From Prorocentrum cordatum (taxonomy: Eukaryota; Sar; Dinophyceae; Prorocentrales; Prorocentraceae), in the NCBI GenBank assembly GCA_963575745.1, contig CAUYUJ010016912.1:22501-86500 (forward strand): a DNA stretch of 64,000 nt. The letters are read 5' to 3'. The position numbers and the translations under genes are program-made. Under the pieces are notes generated by a model, which ran no database searches, was not told where the DNA came from, and was given only the letters and a program-made list of their open reading frames with translations. This document shows positions 1 through 10,306 of the stretch, in pieces. Position 1 is the first letter of the stretch, and the number at the start of each line of letters is the position of its first letter.

Positions 1-767
1 TATGATTGTAGTGGCCTCCGGCCAGTTGCGCCGATCTGGGGCGCTCCTGATTCGCGTCAGAACGGACGACGACGACGAAGATGACGCTCCTCCTTTTCGT
101 CCTCCTTTTTCTTCTTCTCCTTCCTCCCTCCTTGAAGGTATACAAGATGCTTCTGGGGGCTTTTCGGGGGCCTCATGGGCTCGATGGGACCGACAAAAAC
201 ATCGATCCGGGGATGAAGCCCTGCACCGGATGGACCCGGGAGGGGTCCACGGACCAATTTTGAGTGGACGCGGAGGAGGATGAGGAGGAGGCGGCGGAGG
301 AGGAGGCGGAACATTGGACATGACACTTCTGGGCAGCAGAGGCAAGACAATGCCAGCATGGAAAAGATGAGGATGAGGAGGAGGAGGAAGAGGATGATGA
401 TGATGAGGAGGAGGGGGAGGAGAAAGAGGAGGACGAGATTAAACGAGGAAGAGGAGGAGTATGAATCAACGGGAGCAGGAGGATGAGGAGGAGGCCAAAG
501 AGGACGAGGAGGCTGAGTTCGGATAGTGATGATAATAGAGGAACGGATTTGGATAAAGATGATGATGCTGATGCTGTCGATGCTGATGCTGCTGATGATG
601 ACGATGATGTTGATGAATATGGCTATGATGATGGTGATGATGATGCTGATGATGATGCTGCTGATGATGATGCTGACGCTGATGATGATGCTGATCATGG
701 TGATGACGATGATGGCGATGCTGAGAATGATCATGAGGAGGACACGAGGATGATGATGATGGTGATG

Positions 768-799
<32 letters not shown>

Positions 800-1165
800 G
801 ATGATGATGAAAACAAGGAGGAGGTGGAGGAGGAGTCGAGCTGGAGGAGCAGGAAGAGCAGGAGGCCAATGAGGAAGGGGAGGCTGAGCAGGGTGATAGG
901 GAGGAGGAGGAAGAGGAGGACGTGTACGATGTGGAGGAAGAGGACATCCTCGGCGTTTGTCGGCGCTCTTGGAAAGGTTTCTTGGAGACCTCTTCGGCCA
1001 CTTCGGGGCTAGCTTCGGACATCAAAGGTTCAAGGATGGTCGCTTGGCTAGGTATCGGGCCCCTTTGGCTGGACACCTCGCCAAGAGGCTTATTGGGGAC
1101 CGTCTTGGGGCGCTCATGGGGCCATCGGTACGGGTTCATGACGAGTTTGTTTTATGGGGGCGCCG
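1..1165. repeat. Mixed GGA and GAT microsatellites with CTTGG-type repeats
   Basis: GGA/GAG triplets dominate about 260-525 and 820-945, and imperfect GATGAT triplets about 541-820. At 946-1165 there is a GC-rich stretch with repeated CTTGG and GGGCC motifs of the kind seen again at 17.1, 40.2 and 49.6 kb. All frames translate to low-complexity D, E, R, S or H tracts, so no gene is called. Confidence 0.85.
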
Positions 1166-1460
1166 TGAGCCCTATGATGACGATTTTGATGATGGTGGCG
1201 CTGACGATGACAACGACGGCGATGCCACGATGACGACCATTATGATGTGGCTGATGATGATGCTGATGATGATGATGATGCTGATTGATAATGATGATTG
1301 CGATGATGCTGATGATGATGATGGTGATGTTGATGTTGGTGACGCTGTGAGGGGCTGCGGATACTGATGCTGATGCTGATGATGCTGCTGATGATGATGG
1401 TATTGGTGATGACGCGGCTGGTGATGATGCTGATGATGGGGATTGCGATGCTGCTGACGG

Positions 1461-1492
<32 letters not shown>

Positions 1493-1625
1493 TGGTTGAT
1501 GGTAATGATGATGATGATGATGATGATGATGTTGATGGCGATGATGATGACGACTATGATGCTTCTGATGATGGTGATGATGTTGACGACGAGTACCATG
1601 ATGTTGCTGCTGATCATGATGCTTC

Positions 1626-1659
<34 letters not shown>

Positions 1660-1671
1660 GATGAAGAGGCA

Positions 1672-1702
<31 letters not shown>

Positions 1703-1708
1703 TTGATA

Positions 1709-1753
<45 letters not shown>

Positions 1754-1835
1754 ATGATGATGATGATGATGATGATGATGCTGATGATGATGATGATTAT
1801 GATGATGATGATGATGATGATGATGATGCTGATGC

Positions 1836-1902
<67 letters not shown>

Positions 1903-1915
1903 AATGATGAATAAT
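1166..1915. repeat. GAT trinucleotide array (about 750 bp)
   Basis: Imperfect GAT/GATGCT triplets, almost pure from 1640 to 1910. It is the tail of the satellite unit preceding the first hairpin at 1923. Open frames here encode only poly-Asp, poly-Met or poly-His and are not genes. Confidence 0.9.
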
Positions 1916-1922
1916 GCGCCTG

Positions 1923-1958
1923 ATTTGCTGCACTTAGGGGGCCCTAAGTGCAGCAAAT
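1923..1958. repeat. Perfect 17-bp inverted repeat heading satellite unit 1
   Basis: Arms 1923-1939 and 1942-1958 are perfect reverse complements (arm start ATTTGCTGCACTTAGGG) around a 2-nt GG loop. The same head recurs at 2814-2845 with 15-bp arms and, decayed, at 7053-7085. It marks the start of each satellite unit. Confidence 0.9.
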
Positions 1959-2276
1959 AGTTTAGCCATGCTCGAAGGTGTCCGTGGGGGGGTGAGGTGG
2001 GGGCGGCAGGAGTAGGAGTAGGAGTAGAAGTAGGAGTAGGAGTAGGAAGAGGAGGAGGAGGAGGAGGAGGAGGAGGAGGAGGAGGAGGAGGAGAGATAGG
2101 CGGTGGAGGAGCACTTGGAGAAGAGGGTGGCGGAACAAGGGGGGAGCATGAGCAGCCGGAAGATGAGAAGGAGGAGGAAGAGCTTAATTGAAGATGAGTG
2201 CGTAAAAAATGCGGACGAGGAGGACGAGGAACGGGGTCGACGATACTGATGATGATGATGATGATGATGCTGCTGC

Positions 2277-2311
<35 letters not shown>

Positions 2312-2743
2312 CTGGTGATGATGATGATGATAATGACGATGATGATGATGATGACGATGACGATGATGGTGATGATGATGTTGATGATTATGATGATGAT
2401 GGTGATGACGATGCTGATGCTGATGGTGATGCTGATGATGGGGATGCTGATCATGATGATTATGATGGTGGTGATGTTGGCGACGAGTACCATGATGTTG
2501 CTGATGCTGATGATACTGCTGATGATGATGGTATTGGTGATGATGCGGCTGGTGATGATGCTGATGATGGGGGTTGCGATGATGCTGGCGGTGATCACGA
2601 TGATGATGATGCTGATGCGTTTGATGGTAATGATGATGATGTTGATGGTGATGATGATGACGACTATGATGATGATGGTGATGATGTTGACGACGAGTAC
2701 CATGATGTTGCTGCTGATCACGATGCTTTTGATGATGATGATC

Positions 2744-2778
<35 letters not shown>

Positions 2779-2813
2779 GATGAAGATGGTATGATGATCA
2801 TGATGACCCTGAA
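1923..2813. repeat. Satellite unit 1 (about 890 bp, uninterrupted)
   Basis: Order of parts: hairpin head; GC-rich stretch; GGAGTA hexamers and a GGA array (about 2007-2090); a conserved single-copy-like block with CACTTGGAGAAG and GAGCAGCCGGAAGATGAG (about 2091-2245); then a GAT array (2246-2800). This unit is the uninterrupted version of unit 2 and so serves as an empty-site reference for NLR-1. Confidence 0.8.
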
Positions 2814-3008
2814 TTGCTGCACTTAGGGGGCCCTAAGTGCAGCAAATAGTTTAGCCATGCTCGAGGGTGTCCGTGGGGGGGGGGGGGTAAGGTGGGGGCG
2901 GCAGGAGTAGGAGTATGATTAGAAGTAGGAGTAGTAGTAGGAGTAGGAAGCGGAGGAGGAGGAGGAGGAGGAGGAAGAGGAGGAGGAGGAGGAGGAGGAG
3001 GAGCAGGA
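2814..3008. repeat. Satellite unit 2, left part (hairpin head and GGA array)
   Basis: Repeats the start of unit 1: hairpin with 15-bp arms (2814-2828 and 2831-2845), the same GC-rich stretch, GGAGTA hexamers, then GGA triplets that run straight into the 3' end of NLR-1 near 3009. Confidence 0.8.
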
Positions 3009-3315
3009 GCAGCACTGAAACCACTCAAGCCGTCTGACGTTCCACTGGGGAACGAAACTTGGCTCTGGCTGGGGCCGTTAAAACCTTGTTTAACCCCCTG
3101 TCGACGTTTCGCCAATATGGCAACCATGCTGCTACACATTGTGCGTGTGAGAGATAGACTGTGCTGTCGCAGCGAGAAGATTCCACGCAACAAGTATACA
3201 CGAGCACTCTTGTTCCTGAACACAACAAGCGAACAAGGGCACATAAAACGGCAGACAATTCACGCACAACTGCAACAGGCTGAAAAAGGCCAGCGCGCTC
3301 GGCCGAGGAAATGGC

Positions 3316-4089
3316 TTAGCTGCGGCCTTTAGAAAATTTCCTGCCGCCGCCAAGCTGCCTGGCCATGTTGCCTCTCGGGGCACGATTGTACTTCACTGTG
3401 GCACCCATACTGCGCATCTGCTCACACAAAACCTGCTCGACACCCACCCACATTCCTACAATGGACATCTGCTCACTGGGAAGGTCGAGCGGCGTCATCT
3501 GTATGCCTACCTCGTCCCCTTCCCCTCCCTTTGCTTCCTCGATTTGTTTGAGAAGAGCTTCCTCCACGGCTGGATCTTTTGGGAGCAGTATATTGCCTTT
3601 GAGCGACAACGTAATGCGATTGAACTGCTTCTGGCCTGGGCGGTCGTAGGTGGGGGTAGTCGTCATCTCTTTGATCCACCTCGACAGCTGGAACGGCGTT
3701 GACTTTGACATCGTCCTCTGGAGCCTGATACATGCCTTCTTGCCTGCCTGGATGCGCAGAGATGTGTCCGCGGGCGACGAGCTCTCGATACCGGCGAGAG
3801 CCGCGAAAAGGGCTTGGCACGCGGGGGCGGCCAACTCCTTGTCTGGATGTTCTTTCCTCACTTTCAGGAAGTCCTGGAAACTGTTGAGCATGGTGTCCAC
3901 CAGAGGATGCTTGCGCTCCAGCATGAGGGTGGTGAAATTGACCTGCTCGAGAGTTCCCACGCGCGTCTCGAGCTGGGTGACCAGCATGTCTCGTGCAGAC
4001 TGCTTGGCGCTGTTCTCATCCTCCTCGTCTGATACGACCTCCATCCCGTCCTCCGTCTTCGTTTTCTCCCCGCTCGGATGCGATCGCAA
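3316..4089 (-). CDS. NLR-1 C-terminal protein segment, 257 codons intact
   Basis: An uninterrupted minus-strand frame ending in TAA at 3316. It is acidic and lysine-rich in the first third (EDEENSAKQ), then globular-looking (QALFAALAGIE, FQLSRWIKEM, LSLKGNILLPKDP) and ends in a basic GGGRKFSKGRS tail. It overlaps in another frame the end of the zinc-finger stretch, so a frameshift near 4090-4120 probably separates it from the upstream polyprotein. The listed start is simply the first start-like codon in the open stretch and the true start is unknown. I do not recognise the family. By position it is the C-terminal region of the NLR-1 polyprotein, downstream of the zinc fingers. It is the longest undamaged part of this element. 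Confidence 0.55.
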   Translation of the reverse strand: MRSHPSGEKTKTEDGMEVVSDEEDENSAKQSARDMLVTQLETRVGTLEQVNFTTLMLERKHPLVDTMLNSFQDFLKVRKEHPDKELAAPACQALFAALAGIESSSPADTSLRIQAGKKACIRLQRTMSKSTPFQLSRWIKEMTTTPTYDRPGQKQFNRITLSLKGNILLPKDPAVEEALLKQIEEAKGGEGDEVGIQMTPLDLPSEQMSIVGMWVGVEQVLCEQMRSMGATVKYNRAPRGNMARQLGGGRKFSKGRS

Positions 4090-4109
4090 AGTTCTTGCTG
4101 CGGGGCCTC

Positions 4110-4600
4110 GCCAAGCCCGATGCGTCGTCCTGCGACCTTAACATGAAAGTTCGGTGCCAGAAAAGGACGAGGATGAGAGAAAACATGCTTGGACAACTCG
4201 GCTGCGGTGTCGAACTCTTCTAAACATACGTGACACTTCCTGGCATCCGTTTCGAGTGCATGACTTTCGAAGCGACCTTTGTTGCACGGGCAGAACTGAC
4301 GAACTAGGCTTCGCTTAGTATGCTGCAATGCGACCGTGCGATCCCGAAACACGCTAGAGCATATGGTACACTGATTAGTAATAGTGCGTATTCTTGCGAT
4401 GCACAACTTCCCGTGCGCACCTCCCGACGTCGAAGCGATGTGTGCGACGAACTGTTTGTCGGCCAGTTAGATAGACATTGCGATCCGTCTGGCATAAATT
4501 CTCTGCAAGCGAACTCGCCGCTCTGGTCCGTCGAGGGAGCCGCGCTGGTGGCGGCTGGCGGCTGCATCAAAAAGGCGGCCCGCAACTCGCTGACATCGAT
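4110..4600 (-). pseudogene. NLR-1 C2H2-like zinc-finger region
   Basis: On the minus strand, about 4150-4400 encodes CTICSSVFRD followed by a histidine, FCPCNKGRF with a following His, then CHVCLEEFDT and SKHVFSH. This is two or three degenerate C2H2-type fingers. A further finger-like stretch (SQCLSNWPTNSSSH) lies at about 4440-4500 in a shifted frame. Such fingers after the reverse transcriptase are inferred to bind nucleic acid in this element lineage. The frames around 4400-4600 do not join without a shift. Confidence 0.55.
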
Positions 4601-4627
4601 TGCGCGGAAATCCTCTCCAAGCTCAAA

Positions 4628-5727
4628 TCATACACGATCTAGTCTATGCTCAGCCTCTTCTAGCAGGTCGGCTCCTGCTTCGATGGCTGCCAGAGAATCA
4701 ATATCTGACTGCAACTGATGTGCCCAAGGATGCCCTTTTTTTACCACCCTCCCGTTAGACGCCATAATACCAAGCATAGCTGCCCAGAGCTGCCCGTGAA
4801 ACTCTTTCGCCCTGTACATACTTTGATACCAACTTAGTCGTCTATGCCTAAGTTCAGCGGTCCAAACTTACGTAAAACCTCATGGTTGGATAAAGTGCGA
4901 GCTTTTCCCTCAGACCATGAACGCGTCCCTTGAAGTATGGCTCGGCCCTTGGCGACTGTGAACCCTTCGAGTCCCGAGAGATCTCTAGGCGCCAGGGGGC
5001 CCGCACCTTTGGCCCATACCTCCATTCCAGACAGAGCCGTACTCACTAGAAGACTCTTGACCAGGTTGGCTTTTAGCTTCCATAGGGCGTTCGAATACCA
5101 GAACTTCCCCATCGAGTAAAAGCTCACACGTACTGCATGCTGCCGCTTCAGCAGCTCGGGAACCGGTGAACAGGTGGAGGTAAAATGCCCCCCTAGATAT
5201 CTGGCATGATGCTTGGTGGCGCCGTCCACCTTCGAGTTGCCGCGGTGAAGCTCGCGTGGCAACTCATAAGACCCAGCACCAGGGAGAAACGATATATTCT
5301 CTTGCTTGCTAATGTTCTGACTGGCTCCCACCTCCTCCATGCCCATGTCGACTGCTATATTCTCCGCTGCTGATCCTGCTGCTATAGTTTCAGCTCCTCC
5401 TCCTGTCCCCTTCTCCATGAATTTGTTGGCGATGTCATCTACAAACCCAGTGAGTGCGATCTGCCTGATGTCCTGCCCCTGGTCATCCCACGGCAGTCTG
5501 GCTTCAACAACAATGTGCCATCCTGCTCCGCAGAACATATCGGCAACGTGCTGCATCACTGGCTGGGAGAAGGTGCATACGAAAGTGGCCCCCGTATCCC
5601 CAGGAAAAAACTCCAGTGCCTGGTCGTAGCCAAAATACCCCCGTCTCATCCTCGAGTTTGAAAACTCCTCTCGTAACTCGGTCCTCCAGGAACTCCAAAT
5701 CCTCGTAACAATCTCCCCAATCTTCAA
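4628..5727 (-). pseudogene. NLR-1 reverse transcriptase, palm/thumb half
   Basis: The minus-strand frame 5727-4834 contains the RT motif B-like PGDTGATFVCTF and the catalytic motif C as GFVDDIANKF (the xxDD box), followed by the thumb-type pattern ARYLGGHF...KFWYSN...KANLVKSLLVST. It then reads into TAA at 4834. A frame change restores AELRHRRLSWYQ and the segment 4819-4628 (MYRAKEFHGQLWAAM), which continues the same protein. It overlaps the upstream RT half by about 220 bp in another frame, so a frameshift lies in 5504-5727. Catalytic residues are kept, but the reading frame is broken. Confidence 0.7.
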
Positions 5728-6607
5728 AACTGCGCTGTGTTTTAACAGAGTAAAAGGCGTTGGTGGCGTCGTGGCACCTCAGCATGTGGGATGCGCCTCC
5801 TTTCTGCATCCTATAACTACCTATTACTTGGATTGCCATGGCTGTTTCACGTCTCCGATCTCGGAATCCCCCATGCACCCAGTCGGGTGGCTCCCACGCC
5901 CCAGGTTTTCCGCGTCTCTTCTTCAAAACCCCCGCGTGAAAGCATCGGCCCAGGGTGCACATAACCATAATGATTCTCTCGCCATCACAATCCAGTTTCG
6001 CACTCTTTGGTAATCTGGCCGCCTGTGCTGCATGCCAGGCAGTGGGCGTGCGCCTCCAGCGCCGACACGCCCATAGTAGCTTCTTTAACCTATCAGCAGA
6101 ACTGTTGGGCTCGAGCTCGAGAGCTCCATGGCCCAAACGAACGCGAGCTCGAGCCCTTCGCGAGTTTGTCCACTCAGGGAGAAAACGCAAACGCAATATC
6201 TCGGGCGGGCACGACCACTGAGGCCATGTGCGCCAATAGCGAAGACGCCAGACTGTGGAAGACATCTGTTCATAATCTGTCATGGCCATCTCAAGAGCAT
6301 CCATGTCATCTCTCATAGGTCGTTGCAGATCATCAGGCTCATGTTGTATGTCTTCCAGTGTGGCTGGGTGGGCGCCACATCCTCCCTGAGCGGCGGGGAG
6401 CTGCATGCGCCTGCGCCATGCTACTGCTGTGGCTGCTGACATAGGTACTGCACGAAACTGTCGCTTTCGTGGTCCTCGTCCTTTTGCTGCTAGTAGTCGC
6501 TCCAATTTGTGCGCAAGATAGAAATTTCGCTGCTCAACTGCTTTCGAGAGCTCTGCCACTCTCCGTTCCTGAACTTCTTCCCAGTATTTCCGAGCCGATT
6601 CCGGCTC
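5504..6607 (-). pseudogene. NLR-1 reverse transcriptase, N-terminal half
   Basis: The minus-strand frame has an N-terminal helical stretch (SEPESARKYWEEVQERR, AELSKAVEQRNFYLAHKLE), a Trp-rich region, and RT motif A as LRCHDATNAFYS (Asp plus the A-F signature). The first 30 codons of the open frame are only translated TCC repeat (LLLLLL/SSSSS) and belong to the flanking microsatellite, so the element starts near 6607. The normal upstream endonuclease domain is absent. The frame stops at 5504 after passing into the shadow of the second RT half. Confidence 0.7.
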
Positions 6608-6609
6608 GG
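6590..6609. repeat. Perfect 8-bp inverted repeat at the NLR-1 5' junction
   Basis: CCGAGCCG (6590-6597), loop ATTC, CGGCTCGG (6602-6609). It lies exactly where NLR-1 coding sequence meets the GGA array. It could be a chance GC palindrome, a junction by-product of target-primed insertion, or a decayed leader relic. Confidence 0.6.
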
Positions 6610-7052
6610 AGGAGGAGGAGGATAGGCGGTGGAGGAGGAGGAGGAGGAGAGATAGGCGGTGGAGGAGCACTTGGAGAAGAAGGTGGCGGAACAAGGTGGG
6701 AGCATGAGCAGCCGGAAGATGAGAAGGAGGAGGGAGAGCTTAATTGAGGATGAGTGCGTGGAAAAAGCTGACGAGGAGGACGAGGAACGGGGTCGACGAT
6801 ACTGATGATGATGATGATGATGATGATAATAATGAGGATGACGATGATGATGGTGATGATAATGATGATGATGCTGATGTTGATGGTTATGATGATAATG
6901 GTGATGACGATGCTGATGCTGATGATGGGGATGCTGATGATGGGGATGCTGATCATGATGACGATGATGCTGACGCTGATGATGATGATGATGATGATGC
7001 TGGTGATGGCTATGACCAATACCATGATGATGCTGATGGTGATGAACCTGAC
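6608..7052. repeat. Satellite unit 2, right part (GGA array to GAT array)
   Basis: Resumes the satellite: GGA array with a duplicated GATAGGCGGTGGAGG block (6631 and 6651), the CACTTGGAGAAG and GAGCAGCCGGAAGATGAG blocks, a GTCGACGATACTGATGATG joint and a GAT array to about 7040. It matches 2091-2810 of unit 1. Confidence 0.8.
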
Positions 7053-7495
7053 TTGCTGCACTCAGGGGGTCCGAAGTGCAGCAAACAGTTTGGCCATTTC
7101 CGAAGCTGTCGGCGGGGGGGTGGGGTGGGGGCGGCAGGAGTTTGAGGATCAGGAGGGGGATGAGAGAGGGGGCGGTGGAGGAGCACGGGGAAGAGGATGA
7201 GGAGGAGAATGAGGAGGAGGCGGAGCAAGAAGACGCTGACGGGGGAACGTGAGCAGCCTGAAGGAAAGAAGGAGGAAGAAATTGACAAGGGAGGAGGACG
7301 TGAACAAAAACTGACGAGGTGGATAAGGACAGGAGTCGAGGATCATGCTAATCATGATGCTGATGATGATGGTGGTGATGGTCATGATGTTGGGGATGAC
7401 GACGAGCACCATGATGATGCTGCTGATGATGATGATGACGACGATGATGATGCTGATGATGCTGATGATGATGCTGATGATGGTGATGATGATCC
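7053..7495. repeat. Satellite unit 3 (diverged, cut by NLR-2)
   Basis: Decayed hairpin head (7053-7085), GGCGGCAGGAG stretch, diverged middle block (GAACGTGAGCAGCCTGAAGG) and a GAT array from 7340 to 7490, after which NLR-2-associated sequence begins. Confidence 0.7.
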
Positions 7496-7499
7496 ACGC

Positions 7500-9320
7500 G
7501 GCTGAAGGGGACAGGAGCTCCCTGCTCGCGCTGCCACTCGGCCCGAGGCGTTCCCCTCTGGCCCTGCGCAGGCAACGCTCGGGCGCGTGCGCCTCGGCGC
7601 ACAACGCAGATTCCCGCGGGTGCCCCGAGCTGGCCACCGCTTCGGCCGAAGCAGACACTGGACAGATCCAGACACTAGGGGGACTCAGCGCACGCGGCAG
7701 CAAACGAGGCTTCGGCTGCCGAACAAGCGCTGGTACGCAGACTGATTGCACAACGCACCTGAAAAAGCAACTGTGCCCTCGCGAGCGCACCCACGACGCA
7801 GAAGCTCCTCGGGCCTGCGGAGAACGAACCAGAGCGTGGGGAGACCTACGCTCTCGGGTCGCCCCCCACGTCTAGACCGACGTGTAGGGCCAATGCGCGC
7901 CAAGCGCGCCATTGAACTGGGCGGCGTGCTCGCACGCCGGGGAAGGAAGCGCGTGTCTGCACCTCTCCATCGGCAGCGCAACTTGTCCTATGGCAACAGC
8001 CCGCGACGGGACTGTTGCATTGCCCATGGCGCGGGCGCCCGGTTCCGAGTGAGGGCAAGCCTTCACACCTGGTTCGGCACCGTTCGAACGAAATATGAAA
8101 TGGCGCCACGCGCCAGACAGAAACGAGCCAGGCTCGAGACGGCTGCCGCTCGAAACTCGTCTACATCCTTCGATACGGGCCGCCGAGCAGAATCAAATGA
8201 ACTCGTCGCCAGCAGCGCGACTCCTCTGAGGCCATAGGCCCAACGGGGAAGGTTTAGCATTGCCAGACGAGCGGGAAATATGGAGGGGCGCAAGCGCCAG
8301 AAGATTGCGAACCTGCCAAATAGAGGCTATCTCGGCGATTCGCGCCGTGCGTGCCGTGCGCGCGCAGGGACAGCACCTCTCCACCAGCTCGCAACTCGTC
8401 CCTGAGGCAGGGCCCGACTTGGACATGTTGCAAGCCGCTGGCCTCGGATCCCAATCCCATGCGTAAGAAGTCCACGCGCCTGGTTCAGCTTCAGCATAGA
8501 CGCCGGCGCGGGCCGCGAGCGCCGAAGAGCGAGCAGGCGGCGCCGCGCCTCACCTGCAGCAGCGCAACTCGTCCCAAAGGCTCCTGGCCATCTGAACTGA
8601 TCGCATTGCCGCAGGAATCGGAGCCCGATCCTGAATGTAGGCCAGCCATGACCCCTGGTTCAGGATCCGCGCTGAGCAGCAGAGTGGCAGGCTGAGCGCC
8701 CCGAGCAAGCCGTGCAGAGCAACACCTCGCCGCCAGCAGCGCAACTTGTCCTTCAAAGGCACCTGGCCAGACAAGACTGTTGCATTGTTGACGGTGTCGG
8801 GCCCGATCCCGAGCGGGGGGGGCTTGCGCCCCTGGGTCGGGCCCGAACTGAACTGATGCGAAAAATGGAAGTCGCGACGCGCCAGACAGAGGCCACAACG
8901 CAGAGGCCTTCGCAGTGCCAGAGCTTCGGGGCCCAATCCGAGCGAGGGCGCGCCGCGCCTGGTTCGCCTTGCGAACCAGAGCGGGGAATATGATGGGCGC
9001 AAGCGCCAGAAGATCGACGAGCAAGCTAAACGTGCCTGCCCAAGCGATTTGCACAGCGCCATGCCGTGCATTCGCTAGGACAACGCACAGCTGGCGGAGC
9101 GGCATGCTGAACGCGCACACTGCGAGCATTGCGCGGGGCGAACCTCGCCGCCAATAACGCAACTTATCCCACAAAGGCACCTGGCCAACGGGACAGTTGC
9201 TTGCCGACGGTATCGGGCCCGACCCCGAGCGTGGGATAGACGTGTGCCCCCGGGTCAAGCACGAGCTGGTGACTAAACTGATGCGGCTGAACCTGATCCT
9301 CCAACGGCCGGCGAAGGAGG
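7500..9320. repeat. Degenerate tandem repeats downstream of the NLR-2 coding region
   Basis: A recurring block beginning GCGCAACTTGTCC and continuing through CACCTGGCCA, GACTGTTGCATTG and CGGGCCCGATCCCGAGC is seen at about 7976, 8562, 8739 and 9158, with shorter forms near 8210 and 8390. A second block (GGCGCAAGCGCCAGAAGAT) recurs at about 8285 and 8995, roughly 710 bp apart. Identity is low between copies. No coding pattern is convincing. Confidence 0.65.
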
Positions 9321-9329
9321 CTCAGAGGC

Positions 9330-10306
9330 TCAGGGTCGCCGATGTCGCCGCTGCCTGCAAACTGGGCCCCCCGCTTCAGACGGCCAAACACTGCCTGCTG
9401 CCTCCGTTATCTGGGGCCTCCAGGCACTCTTTCGCGAGGCCCGCCGTCCTCGCGCTCTGCGTCCAGTAGCCGCACTTGGTGCAGAAGAGGTGGTTGCCCG
9501 CGCGCCACAAGTCGTGGGGCTCATGCGTGTCGATCTCCCGCCGTGGCGGCAGCGCTGACGGGGGTGGCGGTGGCTGCTGCGCCTCTGGCTATCCCGCTAG
9601 CTGGGCCGCTGGCTGCTGCCGCGTCGCCGCTGAGGCGAAACGTGACCTGACGCCGCTAAGCCCTGCGATCCGCTGGCCTGGCTGGAGAACAGAGCGGCGC
9701 CCGCCGTCAGGAGCGCCGCTGCCGCTGGCGGCGCGCCTGAGGTGCCGCCGGCGCCTGAAAAGAAAGGGTCCGCGATGGCCTCGCCGCGGCCTGCGCGCTC
9801 CAGGCATGCCCGTGCCGTGTCGCTGCCCACGTCCAGCCAGGTGCCATGGCGCCCGCGCGTTCGTCTTGGGCAATCTGGGAAGCTGCAGTGACTTCGCCAG
9901 CGGAGCTTGCAGCCTTGCCATTCGCACCCCGCAGCAAGTCTTGGACCTTCATGACCGTCCTCTGCCGTGAGCTCAGCGTTTCCCTCCTGCATGGTCGCCC
10001 CGATCCAGCGGGGTGCCTTCCTGGCGAGGGGGTCCTGGCGGGCGCTGCGGTCCCGAATTCCGACGTCCGTCGGGTGCGTGCTGGCTCCGTCGAAGGCACG
10101 CGTGTCCGCCATGCGGTTGCCGCGCCTCTGCCACTCCGCGACGCGCTCGGCCTGCGCGTCGGCCAACGTGGCGTGGGGCTTCACTTTGTGGAAGCCGATG
10201 TTGCCGAAGCCGATGTCGTCGATCACCGCCCACAGGCGGGCCCGGGCCCCCCCGTGCGGCCGCTGCCATTGTAGGCGCCAGGCTTTGCCAGCATCGGTGC
10301 CGTCGA
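9330..10306 (-). pseudogene. NLR-2 RNase H C-terminal half and terminal CxxC motif
   Basis: Minus-strand coding pieces give AAELYAANEG (catalytic Glu region, about 10360-10383), SLVDGTDAG (about 10291-10310), then FHKVKPHATLADAQAERV and GNRMADTRAF (about 10098-10120), the RNase H C-terminal GN-x-x-AD signature. Farther on, at 9465-9530, a shifted frame gives HDLWRAGNHLFCTKCGYW, a His/CxxC motif placed at the end of the polyprotein. An in-frame TAG at 10398-10400 interrupts GPLPWPCP-stop-EPGAAELY just upstream. Catalytic residues are present but the frame is broken at least twice. Confidence 0.65.

Larger units (their letters stand above)
3009..6607 (-). mobile_element. NLR-1: 5'-truncated non-LTR retroelement inside a GGA array
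   Basis: About 3.6 kb of minus-strand coding-like DNA interrupts satellite unit 2 exactly in its GGA array. The left flank (2908-3008) and right flank (6608-6670) together rebuild the array that is continuous in unit 1 (2036-2095). Read on the minus strand it carries reverse transcriptase motifs, then C2H2-like zinc fingers, then an intact 257-codon frame, and about 300 bp of apparent 3' untranslated sequence ending in TCC triplets. No endonuclease region is visible, so it looks 5' truncated. At least three frame changes make it a relic. TCC-type microsatellite targeting is inferred, by analogy with known microsatellite-specific non-LTR families such as Waldo and Dong. Confidence 0.8.

Noticed and set aside
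57-2826. Long open frames of poly-Asp, poly-His, poly-Ser, poly-Met or poly-Ile
   Set aside because: They are direct translations of GAT and GGA triplet arrays, open on several frames and both strands; no gene is implied.
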